Part shown: piece after piece, positions 6,550-14,028 of the stretch
Layout: every line of letters begins with the position of its first letter
How positions within the stretch are numbered: position 1 is the stretch's first letter
Assembly (NCBI GenBank): GCA_003562555.1
Contig: PWUO01000227.1
Location: forward strand, 1-16,040
Reading direction: 5' to 3'
From: Dehalococcoidia bacterium
GTDB taxonomy: Bacteria; Chloroflexota; Dehalococcoidia; GIF9; AB-539-J10
Length of the DNA stretch: 16,040 bases
Program-made: the position numbers and the translations under genes
The notes under the pieces: generated by a model
What the model was told of the DNA's origin: nothing
Database searches by the model: none
What the model saw: only the letters and a program-made list of their open reading frames with translations

Positions 6550-7280
6550 CCCTCCTGGCCGTCGCTGTGGATGTTCTACGATTCTGTCCTCCCCTAACTG
6601 TTCAGCGAAAATGTCCGCATGCAGGAGGATGCCGGCATGGAACCGCACGCCTCACAGCGGATTACACATACAAGAGTGGAAAGGCAGGTGCTCGTCGCAA
6701 GAGAAGGGAGGGCCTATGGATCATCTGCGCGATACCTACGGGGTGCCGCAGGAGCTTCTGCACCCATTCCCTTCAAGCTCAGGGCCACGTACACAAAGGT
6801 GTCGCGCCACAGGACCACGCGGACATCGGGTCTTGACGAGACACACAGGTGTCAAGGCTACACAGGTCGCGCCAGGTGGCATTCGCACACCTGTACCTCG
6901 CGGCCGGAAGTGGAATGGACACTGCGCACCGGAACAGGGAGGCATGTAACTGATGAGCGGAACAGAGTACTCCGGGTGAACCGAGCTACCGCAAGAACGA
7001 GGGACAAAGAAGTGCCCCAGGTGTCCTCACAACCGATATTTCGACTCCGATGCCTGAGCGCAACTGCCATCTTTCTCCCTCGATTTGTGGTCTCAGGAGG
7101 CTGGTGACACTACCTCTCAGGCTCAGGCCCTTTCTCGCTGCTCGGTGACCTGGGGCAACCCTTAAGATAGCCAATGTCCCAGGGGGCTGTCAAGGGCAAT
7201 TCGTTCGTGAAGCGCGAAATCGTATGCGATTATCTGTGCTTTTGCGCCGGAATTCCCTGCACAGCCCGGAGTCGATACGG
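6550..7280. other. ~730 bp without a convincing gene
   Basis: No open frame here has both family resemblance and natural codon use. The best candidate is a 77-codon frame from ATG 6716 to 6949 that begins MDHLRDTYGVPQELLHPFP and has AAGGGAGG just upstream. After about 20 plausible residues it turns into arginine- and proline-rich sequence without known features. Coding-like stretches move between plus-strand frames around 6780, which could mean a decayed small gene. Variants of ACACAGGTG recur (about 6790, 6843, 6859 and, inverted, 6887). CCTGGG (7149-7154) and CCCAGG (7178-7183) could form a loose hairpin past the end of the membrane-protein gene. I see no tRNA-like or riboswitch-like structure. 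Confidence 0.4.
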
Positions 7281-7646
7281 TCACCGATCCCTGCGACTGG
7301 CGAACATCTGCACAATGCCGCCAACGAGTCCCCACAACACGACCGAAACCAGCAGATACACCTGGGGCACCCGCAGCAACCATGGAATGGTGTAGTGCGC
7401 CTGCGACGACGACGGGTCTCCGACAAGGTGGATGGATGTGTGATAAACCAGGTCGCCGAGCAACACCCCGGGCAGATTCACCAGTATCACGGAATCCGCA
7501 GGCCAGATCAGCACCGCCAGGCAGCCGGCAACAAGACCAGCGCACAGACACCCCACGAGGAACCTCGTCCGCGAGAATCTGCTGAAGCGCCGCAACACCC
7601 TGGTTACGCCCCAGGCGAACAGTACGTACGCGAGCGTGAGAGTCAT
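7281..7646 (-). CDS. small membrane protein of unknown function
   Basis: Not recognised. With the ATG at 7646 the protein has 121 residues and about four hydrophobic spans (roughly 1-17, 28-48, 52-70 and 97-116). A basic loop, RRFSRFSRTR, follows the first span and a basic tail, RRDR, follows the last. A hydrophilic loop between spans three and four contains several His and Ser residues (YHTSIHLVGDPSSSQAHY). The frame remains open to a TTG at 7712, but the extra 22 residues are polar, lie before the first span and have no ribosome site, so the ATG is preferred; a GAGG lies eight bases before it. The gene is divergent from the quinone-reductase-like gene. A 16-bp inverted repeat lies just upstream. 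No function is proposed. Confidence 0.55.
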   Translation of the reverse strand: MTLTLAYVLFAWGVTRVLRRFSRFSRTRFLVGCLCAGLVAGCLAVLIWPADSVILVNLPGVLLGDLVYHTSIHLVGDPSSSQAHYTIPWLLRVPQVYLLVSVVLWGLVGGIVQMFASRRDR

Positions 7647-7665
7647 GAACGGCCTCGGCTGCTCC

Positions 7666-7681
7666 ACGGGATGAATCCCGT
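7666..7681. repeat. inverted repeat in the divergent intergenic region
   Basis: ACGGGA, four bases, TCCCGT: a perfect 6-bp inverted repeat 20 bp upstream of the membrane-protein ATG, in the region shared with the divergent flavoprotein gene. It could be an operator for a dimeric regulator or an mRNA hairpin; the sequence does not decide. Confidence 0.35.
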
Positions 7682-7771
7682 TGCTCCCATCATACTCCGT
7701 TTCCCACAACAAGCGGAATGCGATAGCATCTTGGTGTCGTCAAGCGCAGCGTCGTGAGGAGGGCCTATCCG

Positions 7772-8374
7772 GTGAAGGTGTCGGTGATACTTGCCCATCC
7801 ATCCGCAAACAGTTTCAACCATGCGATAGCCGCTGTCGCCATTGAAACATTGCGCAGGAACGAACACGACATACGGTTTCATGACCTGTATGAGGAGGAG
7901 TTTGACCCCCTCCTGCGTGCCTGTGAGATCCCGAAAGAGGCGTCTCTTCCCGTCAGCATCCAGCGACACTGCGCCGAGATCACCGAGGCGGACGGTATCA
8001 TCATCGTCCACCCCAACTGGTGGGGACAACCTCCCGCAATCCTCAAGGGGTGGATCGACCGGGTGATCCGCCCCGGGGTGGCATACGAGTTCCTCGAGGG
8101 CGACGAGGGCGAGGGCGTACCCAACGGATTATTGAAGGCAAGGATCGCCGTCGTGTTGAACACGGCCAACACAGGGCCCGACCGTGAACTCGCCGCCTTT
8201 GGCGATCCGCTCCAGACACTCTGGAAGAACTGCGTCTTCGACCTGTGCGGCGTGGGCAGCTTCTATCGCAGGACGTTCAGCATCGTCGTCGTCAGTTCGG
8301 AGGACCAGCGCAAGGAATGGCTGGCCGAGGTGCGTCAGACCGTTAACCAGCACTTCCCGAAGGGTCGAGCCTGA
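7772..8374 (+). CDS. NAD(P)H dehydrogenase (quinone)-like flavoprotein, flavodoxin_2 family
   Basis: Flavodoxin-fold oxidoreductase of the NQO1/KefF/MdaB type, probably FMN- or FAD-dependent and cytoplasmic, reducing quinones or related electrophiles with NAD(P)H. I chose GTG 7772 (200 aa) because GAGGAGGG ends eight bases before it; the longer frame from GTG 7754 overlaps that ribosome site. The N-terminal strand and flavin-phosphate region is VILAHPSANSFNHAI. The most diagnostic motif is HPNWWGQPPAILKGWIDRV (about 97-115), typical of this family, followed by VVLNTANTGP. Length matches the family. It starts a plus-strand run with an unknown anchored protein and a second flavodoxin-fold gene. 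Family assignment is secure; substrate is unknown. Confidence 0.9.
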   Translation: MKVSVILAHPSANSFNHAIAAVAIETLRRNEHDIRFHDLYEEEFDPLLRACEIPKEASLPVSIQRHCAEITEADGIIIVHPNWWGQPPAILKGWIDRVIRPGVAYEFLEGDEGEGVPNGLLKARIAVVLNTANTGPDRELAAFGDPLQTLWKNCVFDLCGVGSFYRRTFSIVVVSSEDQRKEWLAEVRQTVNQHFPKGRA

Positions 8375-8445
8375 CCGATGACCCGGGTGCAGGTTTAGAC
8401 GCGCACACGTTCAGGTAACGCCTGAGGCAGTGGGAGGAATGTGAA

Positions 8446-9303
8446 GTGTGGCTGCACACTGCGTCGCTCATAGTAGCCGGGTTTGTAGTGGTAGCGGTTT
8501 TCGCTGTCGCCAGAGGCAACGCCCGCTGGCAGGCAGAGACGAGGCAAATCCACGCAAGACTTGAGTCCGTCCGTACGCCTGTGCAGCAGACGACGTTCAA
8601 TCCGGCGGATCTTGAAGGTCTTCCCACTCCGGTCCGAAGGTATTTCCGGGCAGTTCTATCCGACGGCCAACCGATCATCAGCGGGGTACGAGTAGCGCAC
8701 ACGGGCACGTTCAACTTGAGCCAGACCGGCGAGAACTGGAAGTCGTTCTCCTCCACCCAGCGTGTCATAACCAATCGCCCGGGATTCGACTGGGAAGCGC
8801 GCATCGCGATGATGCCTGGCATCAAGGTGCGAGTGCACGACGCCTATGCCGCAGGCATGGGGATCCTGCATGCGTCGGTGCTGGGATTGTTCTCGCTTGT
8901 GGAAATGCGGGGAACACCCGACATCGCCGAGGGAGAACTGATGCGATTCTTCGCCGAATGCGCCTGGTACCCCACGGCGCTGCTGCCGAGCCAGGGAGTG
9001 CGATGGGAGGCCGTGGATGATGCATCGGCCACGGCGGCACTGCGCGACGGTGACCTCACGCTAACGATGCAGTTTACATTCGGGTCGGATGGCCTGATCG
9101 AGTCGGTCCGCGCCGAGGCGCGGGGACGTGCAACGGAAAGCGGGACAATTCCCACACCATGGGAAGGACGCTGGAGCAACTATCAGCGCTGGGAGCACAT
9201 GCTGATCCCCCTCGATGGCGAGGTGGCATGGCTTCTGCCGGAGGGAAAGAAGCCGTACTGGAGAGGCCGTATCCAACGCATCAGCTACGAGTATGCGCAG
9301 TGA
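8446..9303 (+). CDS. membrane-anchored protein of unknown function (DUF6544/DUF6920-like)
   Basis: I recall a DUF6544/DUF6920-type family with this layout, but the identification is from memory. The 285 residues start at GTG 8446, eight bases after GGGAGG. One N-terminal hydrophobic segment (about 5-22) is followed by a basic stretch, so it is likely a signal anchor. The rest is soluble. It contains LPTPVRRYFRAVL (59-71), a beta-rich region with HTGTFNLS, and AEGELMRFFAECAWYPTALLPSQGVRWE (161-188). It ends in an aromatic-rich segment, EGRWSNYQRWEHMLIP, and KPYWRGRIQRISYEY. The repeated beta pattern could be a lipid-binding or outer-leaflet domain, but no function is established. It lies 71 bp after the quinone-reductase-like gene and 138 bp before the short flavodoxin, all on one strand. 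Confidence 0.8.
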   Translation: MWLHTASLIVAGFVVVAVFAVARGNARWQAETRQIHARLESVRTPVQQTTFNPADLEGLPTPVRRYFRAVLSDGQPIISGVRVAHTGTFNLSQTGENWKSFSSTQRVITNRPGFDWEARIAMMPGIKVRVHDAYAAGMGILHASVLGLFSLVEMRGTPDIAEGELMRFFAECAWYPTALLPSQGVRWEAVDDASATAALRDGDLTLTMQFTFGSDGLIESVRAEARGRATESGTIPTPWEGRWSNYQRWEHMLIPLDGEVAWLLPEGKKPYWRGRIQRISYEYAQ

Positions 9304-9441
9304 AAGACACGGTGTGCTGGCAGCGCGAAGAAGTCTCGCGCATGCGGTGGGTGTCGGGGTGGCTGCAGCTGCAGTCTGCCGGAGCAAACCGTCATCGGCA
9401 AGGATCGGATACCACAGGATGTAAAAACCAAAGGAGGACAT

Positions 9442-9915
9442 ATGTCACGAATACTGGTGATCTACCACTCGCGCACCGGACACACGGAGTCAATGGCACA
9501 AACCATCACGGAGAGCATACGAACTGAAGGATTGGAGGTCGACTTCCGTCGCGTGGAAGACACCACACCCGAGGACTTGCTGAGCGTCGACGGCGTCGTT
9601 ATTGGATCTCCCACCTATTACGGCACCATGGCCGCCGAAGTGAAGAAGCTGCTGGACGACAGCGTGAAGTACCATGGCAGGCTGGACGGCAAGGTAGGCG
9701 CCGCGTTCTCATCCGCGGGGTCCACCGGGCAGGAGACGACAGTGCTCAGCATACTCGAGGCGCTGCTGATACACGGTATGATCGTTCAAGGCGACCCCCA
9801 GGGCCACCACTACGGAGTGACCACGATTGGCAAGCTGCAGGAAGAGGACATCACGCGCTGCAAGAGGTTCGCACAGCGGTACGCCACACTGGTGAAACGA
9901 GTGTACGGCCCATAA
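9442..9915 (+). CDS. flavodoxin / WrbA-like flavoprotein
   Basis: A 157-residue flavodoxin-fold protein close to the WrbA NAD(P)H:quinone oxidoreductases but shorter than WrbA (about 198 aa). It begins MSRILVIYHSRTGHTESMA, with the FMN-phosphate loop SRTGHTE at 10-16. GSPTYYGTMAAEVKKLLDD forms the second flavin contact region, and AAFSSAGSTGQETT the third, followed by an LIHGMIVQGDP segment typical of the WrbA group. The ribosome site AAAGGAGG before ATG 9442 is among the best in the window. Expected role: two-electron quinone reduction or single-electron transfer in the cytoplasm. It shares strand and neighbourhood with another flavodoxin-fold reductase, so a joint redox-stress role is plausible but not shown. 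Confidence 0.92.
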   Translation: MSRILVIYHSRTGHTESMAQTITESIRTEGLEVDFRRVEDTTPEDLLSVDGVVIGSPTYYGTMAAEVKKLLDDSVKYHGRLDGKVGAAFSSAGSTGQETTVLSILEALLIHGMIVQGDPQGHHYGVTTIGKLQEEDITRCKRFAQRYATLVKRVYGP

Positions 9916-9979
9916 CCTGGCTGGCGAAACGGAAGGGGTACCGACGCAGGGCTAACGATCTCGGTCAGAAGGTCGGCGC

Positions 9980-10002
9980 CGTGCAGCGCTCCGTCCTGCA
10001 CG
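9980..10002. terminator. hairpin between convergent flavodoxin and kinase genes
   Basis: CGTGCAG (9980-9986) and CTGCACG (9996-10002) form a perfect 7-bp stem around a nine-base loop. It sits in the 88-bp gap between the flavodoxin and the convergent histidine kinase, just beyond both stop codons. There is no long T-run on either side, so it is a plausible but weak bidirectional terminator. Confidence 0.4.
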
Positions 10003-10003
10003 T

Positions 10004-12181
10004 TCACGCGGGCATTCTCATCTGCTGGGGACGCAGGGGAACGATGATCTCAGTAACCGTCTCCTCTGATCCGTTCCTGCTGACGACAACGGAACCGTGA
10101 CATCCACGCAGGCTGTGACGCATCGCCGCATAACGAAGCGCCAGCACGGAGTCCTGGTCCTCCTCAACACCACGCGCTCCATCGTCAGTAACCCTCACTA
10201 CCATGCGATCGTCGTAACGCTCCACACTCACCTCCACCCGCGTGGCGCCGGCCTGCCGCACGCCGCTGGAGAGCACCTCCTGATAAGCCCGATAGACTGC
10301 GAGGTTGGCTCGATCATCCGCCAGCTCAATTTCATCCAGCCGCGTCAGCCGACAATCGATACCTGAGAGACGCCCGAACTCAGTCGTCTGCCACTCTATC
10401 GTGGCTGACAGACCAAGGTCGTCGAGCATGCCCGGCCTGAGATCGGTGTACAGTCTGCGCAGCCTGCCAATGGTCTCGTCGAGAAGCGCAACCGTGTCCT
10501 GCAGACCTGGCTGAACCGCTGCACTTTCCGCGCCCGATAGCCTGCTGTCATGTCGGGCGAGGTCCATCTTGACCACCGCCAACGCCTGACCTATCTCGTC
10601 ATGCAACTCCCAGGCCACGGCAGCACGTTCCTCCTCCCTGACAACCTGCAGATGGGTGGCCAGCTTGCGAAGCTCCCTCTGGGAGCGCTCGATCTCCAGG
10701 CGATCCCTCTTCTGCTGCGTGATATCAAGAAGCACTCCGCTCAGGAACGCTTCGCCCCCTTCCTCATTGACGATCTGGCCCTTATCCAGCACCCAGCAGA
10801 CGCGACCATCGCGCCTGATAACACGATACTCAATCTCAAAAGGTCGGTCCTCAGCCACCGCAGCCTTAACACAACTTTCCACGTATGAGATATCGTCGGG
10901 ATGCAGGACGATTGCAAAGGAGCGCACCCTGTTCTTCAGGAAGTCAGCGGCAGGGTAGCCGGTCAGGCCCTCGATTCCCGTGCTCAGGTAGTGCATCGTC
11001 CAGTGTTCATCCAAAGAACACCTATAGGCGGCCCCCGGGAGGTTGTCGACGAGCGACTGGTATGCATCCCGGCTTCGCTCGAGTGCACGCTCCGCCTGCT
11101 TGCGATCAGTGATATCGCGCATGACTACGAGGGTGCCCAGCCTCCCGCCAGCGCGGTCAACAAGGGCCGTGCTCAGACTATGGTACGTTCTTTCCCCTAC
11201 GTGCACATCACCTTCCTTCCCCCAGGGGGTGAACTGCACTCGATCACGCTTGCCCGCCTCCATTCCATCGTCGACGGGTCGCAACACCAGCCCTTCCCGC
11301 AACAATTCACGGGCGCGGGGATTCGCGTTCACGACCCTGCCATTCACGTCCAACATGAGCACCGCATCGGGAATACGATCAAACAACGTGTCCAGAGCTA
11401 TGGGGGTTATTGCGAACAGATCGAATGTCAGCGCTCCCAGGGTGAATGCAATTCCCGTGATCACGAACGCCACGGGGGTCAGATCGAGGAATCCATAGGG
11501 CCTGAGACCGAGGACGTAGCACACGTTCACTACGAACGGCAACAGCACACCACCGAGAAATAGTCCCGCACGTACCCGATGTATGCCCGATGAACCGAGA
11601 GCTGCTCGAAGCATGAGCAGCGCGCCAGCAACCAACAGAACATACGAATAGAGCACGTGGACCCAGTAGAACGGACCAGTCTCGACTATCAGAAAGCTCT
11701 TCCCCTCCACCATACCGGGCTGCACCGACGTGTAGTACAGATGGTGAAGGCTATTGGTGGCCACAAGTGCCACCGTAATCGCCGGAACAATGAACAAGAG
11801 GCCGACTCGTGAACCCGTGAGGCCCTCTCCTCGGCCGGAGTACCGTGCAGCAAAGATGAACCAGAGGACGGCGATGGTGGCAATGCCCACATACTGCAGG
11901 GTCAATGCCACCCTCATGAGCGCGATACCGGGCAACGCGAGCTCGAGACCGTAGAAAAACGACCACACGGCGGCGGCGGTGAGGAGCGGTGGCAGCGACG
12001 ACGCAATCGCATCCCGGCTGCGTTTCCAGACGTACAGCGACAACGCCAAGCATATTGCCGCAGCACCCATCATCAGGAGAACGTGGCTGTCAAGGCTCAC
12101 CGCGAAGCCATCCAGGATGTTCTGTGGCGGACACAGTCCGGCACCAACATACACATAATCTGTCCAATCGTGCTCCCGCAA
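10004..12181 (-). CDS. 7TM-PAS-PAS histidine kinase with a degenerate ATPase domain
   Basis: Membrane sensor of the HisKA_3 group, 725 aa from TTG 12181. No start has a strong ribosome site; GTG codons about 27 and 84 bases downstream are alternatives. Residues about 33-255 form seven membrane spans of the HisKA_7TM type (TNSLHHLYY and DLTPVAFVITG are typical). PAS domains follow at about 265-370 and 380-490, then a linker helix. The dimerisation domain has ERAAVAWELHDEIGQAL with the phosphoacceptor His527. The C-terminal HATPase (about 615-717) is unusual. Ser639 replaces the N-box Asn and Gln643 the following His (LSSGVRQAG where LTNALRHAG is typical). An extra Ala splits DDGxG. The GLGLxGM lid glycines are gone (VLALRYAAM), and GxGT is replaced by GSEET. 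Kinase activity is therefore doubtful. No response regulator is adjacent. Confidence 0.9.
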   Translation of the reverse strand: MREHDWTDYVYVGAGLCPPQNILDGFAVSLDSHVLLMMGAAAICLALSLYVWKRSRDAIASSLPPLLTAAAVWSFFYGLELALPGIALMRVALTLQYVGIATIAVLWFIFAARYSGRGEGLTGSRVGLLFIVPAITVALVATNSLHHLYYTSVQPGMVEGKSFLIVETGPFYWVHVLYSYVLLVAGALLMLRAALGSSGIHRVRAGLFLGGVLLPFVVNVCYVLGLRPYGFLDLTPVAFVITGIAFTLGALTFDLFAITPIALDTLFDRIPDAVLMLDVNGRVVNANPRARELLREGLVLRPVDDGMEAGKRDRVQFTPWGKEGDVHVGERTYHSLSTALVDRAGGRLGTLVVMRDITDRKQAERALERSRDAYQSLVDNLPGAAYRCSLDEHWTMHYLSTGIEGLTGYPAADFLKNRVRSFAIVLHPDDISYVESCVKAAVAEDRPFEIEYRVIRRDGRVCWVLDKGQIVNEEGGEAFLSGVLLDITQQKRDRLEIERSQRELRKLATHLQVVREEERAAVAWELHDEIGQALAVVKMDLARHDSRLSGAESAAVQPGLQDTVALLDETIGRLRRLYTDLRPGMLDDLGLSATIEWQTTEFGRLSGIDCRLTRLDEIELADDRANLAVYRAYQEVLSSGVRQAGATRVEVSVERYDDRMVVRVTDDGARGVEEDQDSVLALRYAAMRHSLRGCHGSVVVSRNGSEETVTEIIVPLRPQQMRMPA

Positions 12182-12482
12182 ACCGCAACCTTCACCGCGG
12201 CTCGGGACTGCACATCTCTGCTACGGAAGAGAATAAGGGGAGACGGCAGGCGCGCTTGCACAAGCCGGTCGCGCCGCAATTGTTAATGGTGACCTCTCGG
12301 GTACAAGCGTGTCAACACTAACGCCACGTATTCCGATATTCCTGTTAAACGAACTGCCAGTTCACGGGCGGTTACCCTGCCCCACTCACCACCTGACCAG
12401 AATCATCGGGCCTGCGACACAGCCACGCGCAATAGACCATGGTGTCGCAACTCGTGCGCAGGCGTTCCACGTGCGCTAGAAT
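12182..12482. other. divergent intergenic region between kinase and CPBP protease
   Basis: No gene is visible. On the minus strand a perfect TTGACA (12310-12315) could be the -35 of the kinase promoter, but the -10 at a normal distance is poor. A 13-bp palindrome GAACTGCCAGTTC (12351-12363) is a possible regulator site. On the plus strand TAGAAT (12477-12482) resembles a -10 element directly before the CPBP start. Confidence 0.35.
12351..12363. repeat. palindrome upstream of the kinase and CPBP genes
   Basis: GAACT, three bases, AGTTC: a perfect short palindrome roughly midway between the two divergent genes. It could be an operator, or chance. Confidence 0.3.
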
Positions 12483-13238
12483 ATGCCGCCCATGGACAGG
12501 CTCTCAACATCCACCGTGGTGTTCATCGGACTGGTGGTGCTCAACGCCATCCTGGCCGGCGCAATCACGTTCATGCCACAGGGCACGCCACTCAGCATGC
12601 CCGAGGGCGAGATCAACCTGTTGCCTCTCGCGCTGATGAACGCCGCCCTGGTGCTGTTTCTCTACGGCGGACTCGGCTACATCGGGCTTCGCCTCACACG
12701 GAAACTAGGATATCCCGACCTGCTGGACGCGAGAGTGACGAATCGTCAGCGCTTCCTGAATCCGTGCATCGTGGGGCTATGGCTGGGATTGCTGTTTATA
12801 GTGGCTGACAATCTCTTCGGCCGACTGCACCCCTTCGGTCCGCTGCCACATCCGCCATTCCCCACATCGATCCTGGCATCACTAAGTGCAGGAATCGGCG
12901 AGGAGATGGTGTTTCGCCTCTTCTTCATTCCGCTGCTGGTGTGGCTGATATCACACGTGGTGCTGAAAGGCGAGATGGAGCGTCCGGTCTTCTGGAACGC
13001 CGCCATCTTCTCAGGAGTATTCTTCGCCGTCGGCCACTTCCCATCGGTGATGTTGCTGCTGGGACTCGAGTCCGTTCCAGAAATCCCCATGCCGATGATG
13101 GCCGAACTGTTTCTGCTTAACGGAACACTCTCCCTGGTGGCAGCGTACTTCCTGCGGCGCAGCGGTTACCTCGCTGCGGTCACCGTGCACACGTCGGCCA
13201 ACATCGTCTGGCACGTCCTCTGGGGACTCCTGCGTTAG
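12483..13238 (+). CDS. CPBP-family intramembrane protease (CAAX/Abi-type)
   Basis: Integral membrane protease of the CPBP (Abi, Rce1-like) family; bacterial members are implicated in processing of membrane peptides, bacteriocin self-immunity and stress responses. The 251 residues contain about six to seven hydrophobic spans. All three conserved motifs are present: EExxxR as EEMVFR (Glu140, Glu141, Arg145), FxxxH as FAVGH (Phe181, His185), and HxxxN as HTSAN (His236, Asn240). Length is typical. Neither ATG 12483 nor the in-frame ATG 12492 has a ribosome site. TAGAAT at 12477-12482 would place a transcript start near 12490, so a leaderless message starting at 12492 is possible. The stop lies nine bases from the end of the convergent glyoxalase-like gene. 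The substrate is unknown. Confidence 0.9.
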   Translation: MPPMDRLSTSTVVFIGLVVLNAILAGAITFMPQGTPLSMPEGEINLLPLALMNAALVLFLYGGLGYIGLRLTRKLGYPDLLDARVTNRQRFLNPCIVGLWLGLLFIVADNLFGRLHPFGPLPHPPFPTSILASLSAGIGEEMVFRLFFIPLLVWLISHVVLKGEMERPVFWNAAIFSGVFFAVGHFPSVMLLLGLESVPEIPMPMMAELFLLNGTLSLVAAYFLRRSGYLAAVTVHTSANIVWHVLWGLLR

Positions 13239-13247
13239 TACACGAGA

Positions 13248-13985
13248 TCAGAAGCGGTCTTTGCGCCGTCGCACCTCTGCGAACACCTCTGCATCGGTCG
13301 CCTGCTCCATACCGAGGACGCGTCTCAGCTTCGGATCGCCCGCACGAAGAAATACATTGGTGTCCCGTTCCGCAGCTATCGTCGATGGCACTGTGATGCT
13401 GCCATCCGCTGCCAACCTGCGCGCCTCTTCGAGTCGGGCCTCCACCACCGGGTTCCCGGGTTCAACGGTCACCGCGAACTCGTAGTTCTCCAGTGTGTAA
13501 TCGTGGCCGCAGAACACTCGCGTATCCGGGGGAAGTACCGCCAGCTTGCGCAGGGACGCCCACATCGCCTCGGGAGAGCGTGTGAAGACGCGACCGCACC
13601 CGCCGCAGAACAGGGTATCCCCTGTGAACACGTCGCCCGGCTGCCCGTCAGTCTTGGGCAGGTAGAAGCAGACCGAGTCCGCAGAGTGACCGGGCGTTCC
13701 CAGGACGGTGAATTCGAACGGGCCCACAGCAACCATCCTGTCCGCACCGGACGTATCCGGCAGAAGCACTTCACAGCCCGTGCGGCGCGACAGTTCCTCG
13801 TTGCCACCGGTGTGGTCGAAGTGACCGTGTGTACACAGAACTGCGAGCAGACTGGCGCCGGAGGACTCCAGCGTTCGCAGTACGGGCGATGCCTCACCCG
13901 GGTCAATCACCACGGCTTCGCCCTGCGACTCCACCACGTAGGTGTAGTTGTCAGCCAGTGTGCCAAGTGTCAAGACAGTGTGCAT
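13248..13985 (-). CDS. hydroxyacylglutathione hydrolase-like MBL-fold hydrolase (glyoxalase II type)
   Basis: Metallo-beta-lactamase-fold thioester hydrolase. Glyoxalase II splits S-lactoylglutathione in methylglyoxal detoxification. The 245 residues carry the dinuclear metal site: THGHFDH (52-58), TPGH with His100, GDTLF with Asp123, and CGHDYT with His161. The C-terminal half also matches glyoxalase II: GGCGRVF, YTLENYEFAVTVEPGN, TVPSTIAAERDTNVFLRA and the final RRRKDRF, which in known enzymes belongs to the substrate-binding C-terminal region. This favours glyoxalase II over a generic MBL hydrolase. Whether this organism makes glutathione is unknown, so the natural thiol could be different. 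The ATG has AAGGAAT just upstream and a GGGAG farther back. The gene is third in a minus-strand run after GNAT and M20, 43 bp from the latter. Confidence 0.9.
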   Translation of the reverse strand: MHTVLTLGTLADNYTYVVESQGEAVVIDPGEASPVLRTLESSGASLLAVLCTHGHFDHTGGNEELSRRTGCEVLLPDTSGADRMVAVGPFEFTVLGTPGHSADSVCFYLPKTDGQPGDVFTGDTLFCGGCGRVFTRSPEAMWASLRKLAVLPPDTRVFCGHDYTLENYEFAVTVEPGNPVVEARLEEARRLAADGSITVPSTIAAERDTNVFLRAGDPKLRRVLGMEQATDAEVFAEVRRRKDRF

Positions 13986-14028
13986 ATTCCTTACGTCTCC
14001 CTGCTGATAGTTCTCACGCCTTGGTTGC

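Noticed and set aside
9363..9374. 12-bp palindrome CTGCAGCTGCAG upstream of the flavodoxin
   Set aside because: It consists of a repeated simple CTGCAG unit, is not positioned near a recognisable promoter, and can easily arise by chance in this base composition.
10901..11563. 220-codon plus-strand open frame inside the kinase gene
   Set aside because: Antisense to the PAS and membrane domains, and its translation looks random.
12351..12363. SOS/LexA box (GAAC...GTTC)
   Set aside because: The spacing between half-sites does not fit the GAACNNNNGTTC form, and the neighbours are not DNA-repair genes. The same applies to GAACAG/CTGTTC at 3087-3102.
12483..13238. CPBP protein as part of a phage-defence or bacteriocin system
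   Set aside because: No bacteriocin, toxin or defence gene lies nearby; the family is widespread and the motifs alone do not imply that role.
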